Source: Thermodesulfobacteriota bacterium
GTDB lineage: Bacteria; Desulfobacterota; BSN033; UBA1163
NCBI GenBank assembly: GCA_030024065.1
Contig: JASEIE010000095.1
Span: 1 to 11,678, forward strand
Reading direction: 5' to 3'
Length of the DNA: 11,678 nucleotides
In this document: positions 11,621 through 11,678 of the stretch, in pieces
How the letters are laid out: every line of letters begins with the position of its first letter
How positions within the stretch are numbered: position 1 is the first letter of the stretch
Notes under the pieces: generated by a model
Databases searched by the model: none
Told to the model about the DNA's origin: nothing
Seen by the model: only the letters and a program-made list of their open reading frames with translations
Made by a program: the position numbers and the translations under genes

Positions 11621-11678
11621 ATGGGTGCACTTCCCAAGATCATCTTAAAGAAGGGTAAAGAAAAACCAATTCTCAGGG
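11621..11678 (+). CDS. Start of a probable PUA-domain rRNA methyltransferase (RlmI-like), partial
   Basis: An open frame begins at ATG 11621 and runs off the window after 19 codons: MGALPKIILKKGKEKPILR. The LKKGxEKPLLR pattern resembles the N-terminus of class I SAM-dependent rRNA methyltransferases with a PUA domain (RlmI type), where HPWVFSGA usually follows. Only the first residues are visible and no good Shine-Dalgarno precedes the ATG, so both identity and start are tentative. Confidence 0.45.
   Translation, partial: MGALPKIILKKGKEKPILR

Overview
The window is about 11.7 kb of bacterial chromosome. It is rich in two-component signalling genes and interrupted by families of palindromic repeats. 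Two NtrC-type sigma-54 activators, a KamA-type radical SAM enzyme, moderate GC content and intergenic palindromes whose conceptual translations read like 'CESRNPG…WIPGQARND' and 'PVRNNALLL' together suggest a Desulfobacterota (deltaproteobacterial, Syntrophia-like) or related anaerobe. This placement is an inference; no rRNA or other phylogenetic marker is present.

Left part (minus strand, 3663 down to 16): a tightly coupled operon of a TatC-family membrane protein, a membrane-bound histidine kinase and an NtrC-family response regulator. Adjacent genes overlap by 4 and 8 nt. The TatC lacks both acidic residues normally used for twin-arginine recognition. The response regulator ends before a DNA-binding domain, in an abruptly AT-rich tail.

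Divergent intergenic region (3664-3989): a composite palindromic repeat, a possible promoter with an overlapping dyad for tatC, and a well-spaced sigma-70-like promoter for the rightward genes.

Centre (plus strand, 3990-8524): an ATP-grasp ligase of the D-Ala-D-Ala ligase superfamily, then a soluble PAS histidine kinase 4 nt downstream, then a complete NtrC-type regulator. After this comes an apparently complete sigma-54 control region: a palindromic activator-like site, an IHF-like site and a -24/-12 promoter. It precedes a stand-alone receiver protein with an unusual Lys in its acidic pocket and a tiny Pro/Ala/Lys-rich lipoprotein.

Right part (8525-11678): a repeat-filled spacer with two weak terminator-like hairpins, then kamA (lysine 2,3-aminomutase) and a second, divergent ATP-grasp ligase separated by a perfect 14-bp hairpin. 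A roughly 350-bp repeat block bounded by 19-bp inverted repeats follows. The window ends in the first codons of what looks like a PUA-domain rRNA methyltransferase.

Working model (inference): KamA makes beta-lysine, and one or both ATP-grasp ligases join it, or another amino acid or amine, to a partner. The PAS kinase/NtrC pair and the sigma-54-driven receiver and lipoprotein form a regulatory layer next to it. No tRNA, rRNA, CRISPR array or transposase gene was seen.
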